Positions 42,644-43,007 of a stretch of 43,007 nucleotides of DNA are shown here, piece by piece. The notes beneath the pieces were generated by a model, which worked only from the letters and a program-made list of their open reading frames with translations, ran no database searches and was not told where the DNA came from. The number at the start of each line of letters is the position of its first letter. The stretch's first letter is position 1. Position numbers and translations under genes: made by a program. Source of the stretch: Parcubacteria group bacterium (GTDB lineage Bacteria; Patescibacteriota; Minisyncoccia; Phycocordibacterales; UBA2135). The stretch is taken from positions 1 through 43,007 of the forward strand of contig JACOWN010000011.1 in the NCBI GenBank assembly GCA_016176785.1, read 5' to 3'.

Positions 42644-42693
42644 CACTCCCAACTATTCGCTTATTCGTACGAATAAGCGAATAGTTGGGAGTG
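42644..42693. promoter_or_regulatory. 50-bp perfect palindrome upstream of the ArsR gene
   Basis: CACTCCCAACTATTCGCTTATTCGTACGAATAAGCGAATAGTTGGGAGTG, centre between 42668/42669. Confidence 0.85.
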
Positions 42694-42865
42694 CCGTTAT
42701 GGCCGCCACCATTTAACTTCGAGGGACCGACCGGAAGGGCGTTGCGCTCACGTGCGAGTATCCCGCTGTAAAAAGGAGAGGGGCATGCCCTCTTCGCATC
42801 AAGAAAATATAAAATGAGAGGTGCGTCGGATACAACGGGGTCGTGCCCCGTTTTGTAATACCCCG

Positions 42866-43007
42866 TCATTTTCGAGCAAATAATGTTTCCGGCATTTTGT
42901 TTTCTCCAATCGCCGCTTTGATGGTTGCCGCCGTTTCCGGCATAAAGGGAGTCAGCATGTGAGCAACCTCCATGAGCGCCCCGACGAGGTATACGATATC
43001 GTTCTGC
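42866..43007 (-). CDS. metG: Methionyl-tRNA synthetase, C-terminal end (runs off window)
   Basis: Minus reading ...NDIVYLVGALMEVAHMLTPFMPETAATIKAAIGENKMPETLFARK*. Confidence 0.75.
   Translation of the reverse strand, partial: QNDIVYLVGALMEVAHMLTPFMPETAATIKAAIGENKMPETLFARK

Noticed and set aside
42606-42869. 87-aa minus-strand ORF between metG and the ArsR gene
   Set aside because: Overlaps the 50-bp palindrome and ArsR promoter; codes across hairpins; probably non-coding.

Overview
The window looks like a single-contig chromosomal stretch of a Patescibacteria/CPR bacterium (probably Parcubacteria-like). This is inferred from gene content: PG-binding surface proteins, a 'CTDGIQNQGEEGIDCGG' protein, a RAYT transposase, a compact genome and unlinked rRNAs. 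Left to right it carries: partial pyrD; tRNA-Ile(GAT) plus a truncated tRNA-Ile copy split by a 20-nt palindrome; a DHH phosphoesterase; a 16S rRNA (minus); a PDH-type E1alpha/E1beta/E2 cluster; a dephospho-CoA-kinase-like gene, secF, secD, uppP, folD, glyA and rodA/ftsW; then 5S and 23S (minus), about 12 kb from the 16S; an MscS-like protein; rplL-rplJ with an L10 leader; a trypsin-like protease; a RAYT/Y1 transposase; a large block of surface proteins; and ftsK, recA, an ECF-type sigma factor, rpsR-ssb-rpsF, tatD, an ArsR regulator and partial metG. The strongest unusual signals are: (1) a dispersed repeat family joining a perfect DnaA-box 9-mer (TTATCCACA, 12 copies) to an odd-centred palindrome (AAGGACNGTCCTT, 10 copies), clustered around the RAYT gene; (2) a 16S 3' tail with intact helix 45 but no CCUCC anti-Shine-Dalgarno; (3) hairpin insertions in 16S and 23S; (4) an attenuator-like leader upstream of the unlinked 23S; (5) an unannotated 41-aa gene or structured RNA built of successive palindromes; (6) a 50-bp perfect palindrome upstream of an ArsR gene. 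All calls come from reading the sequence; no database search was run.
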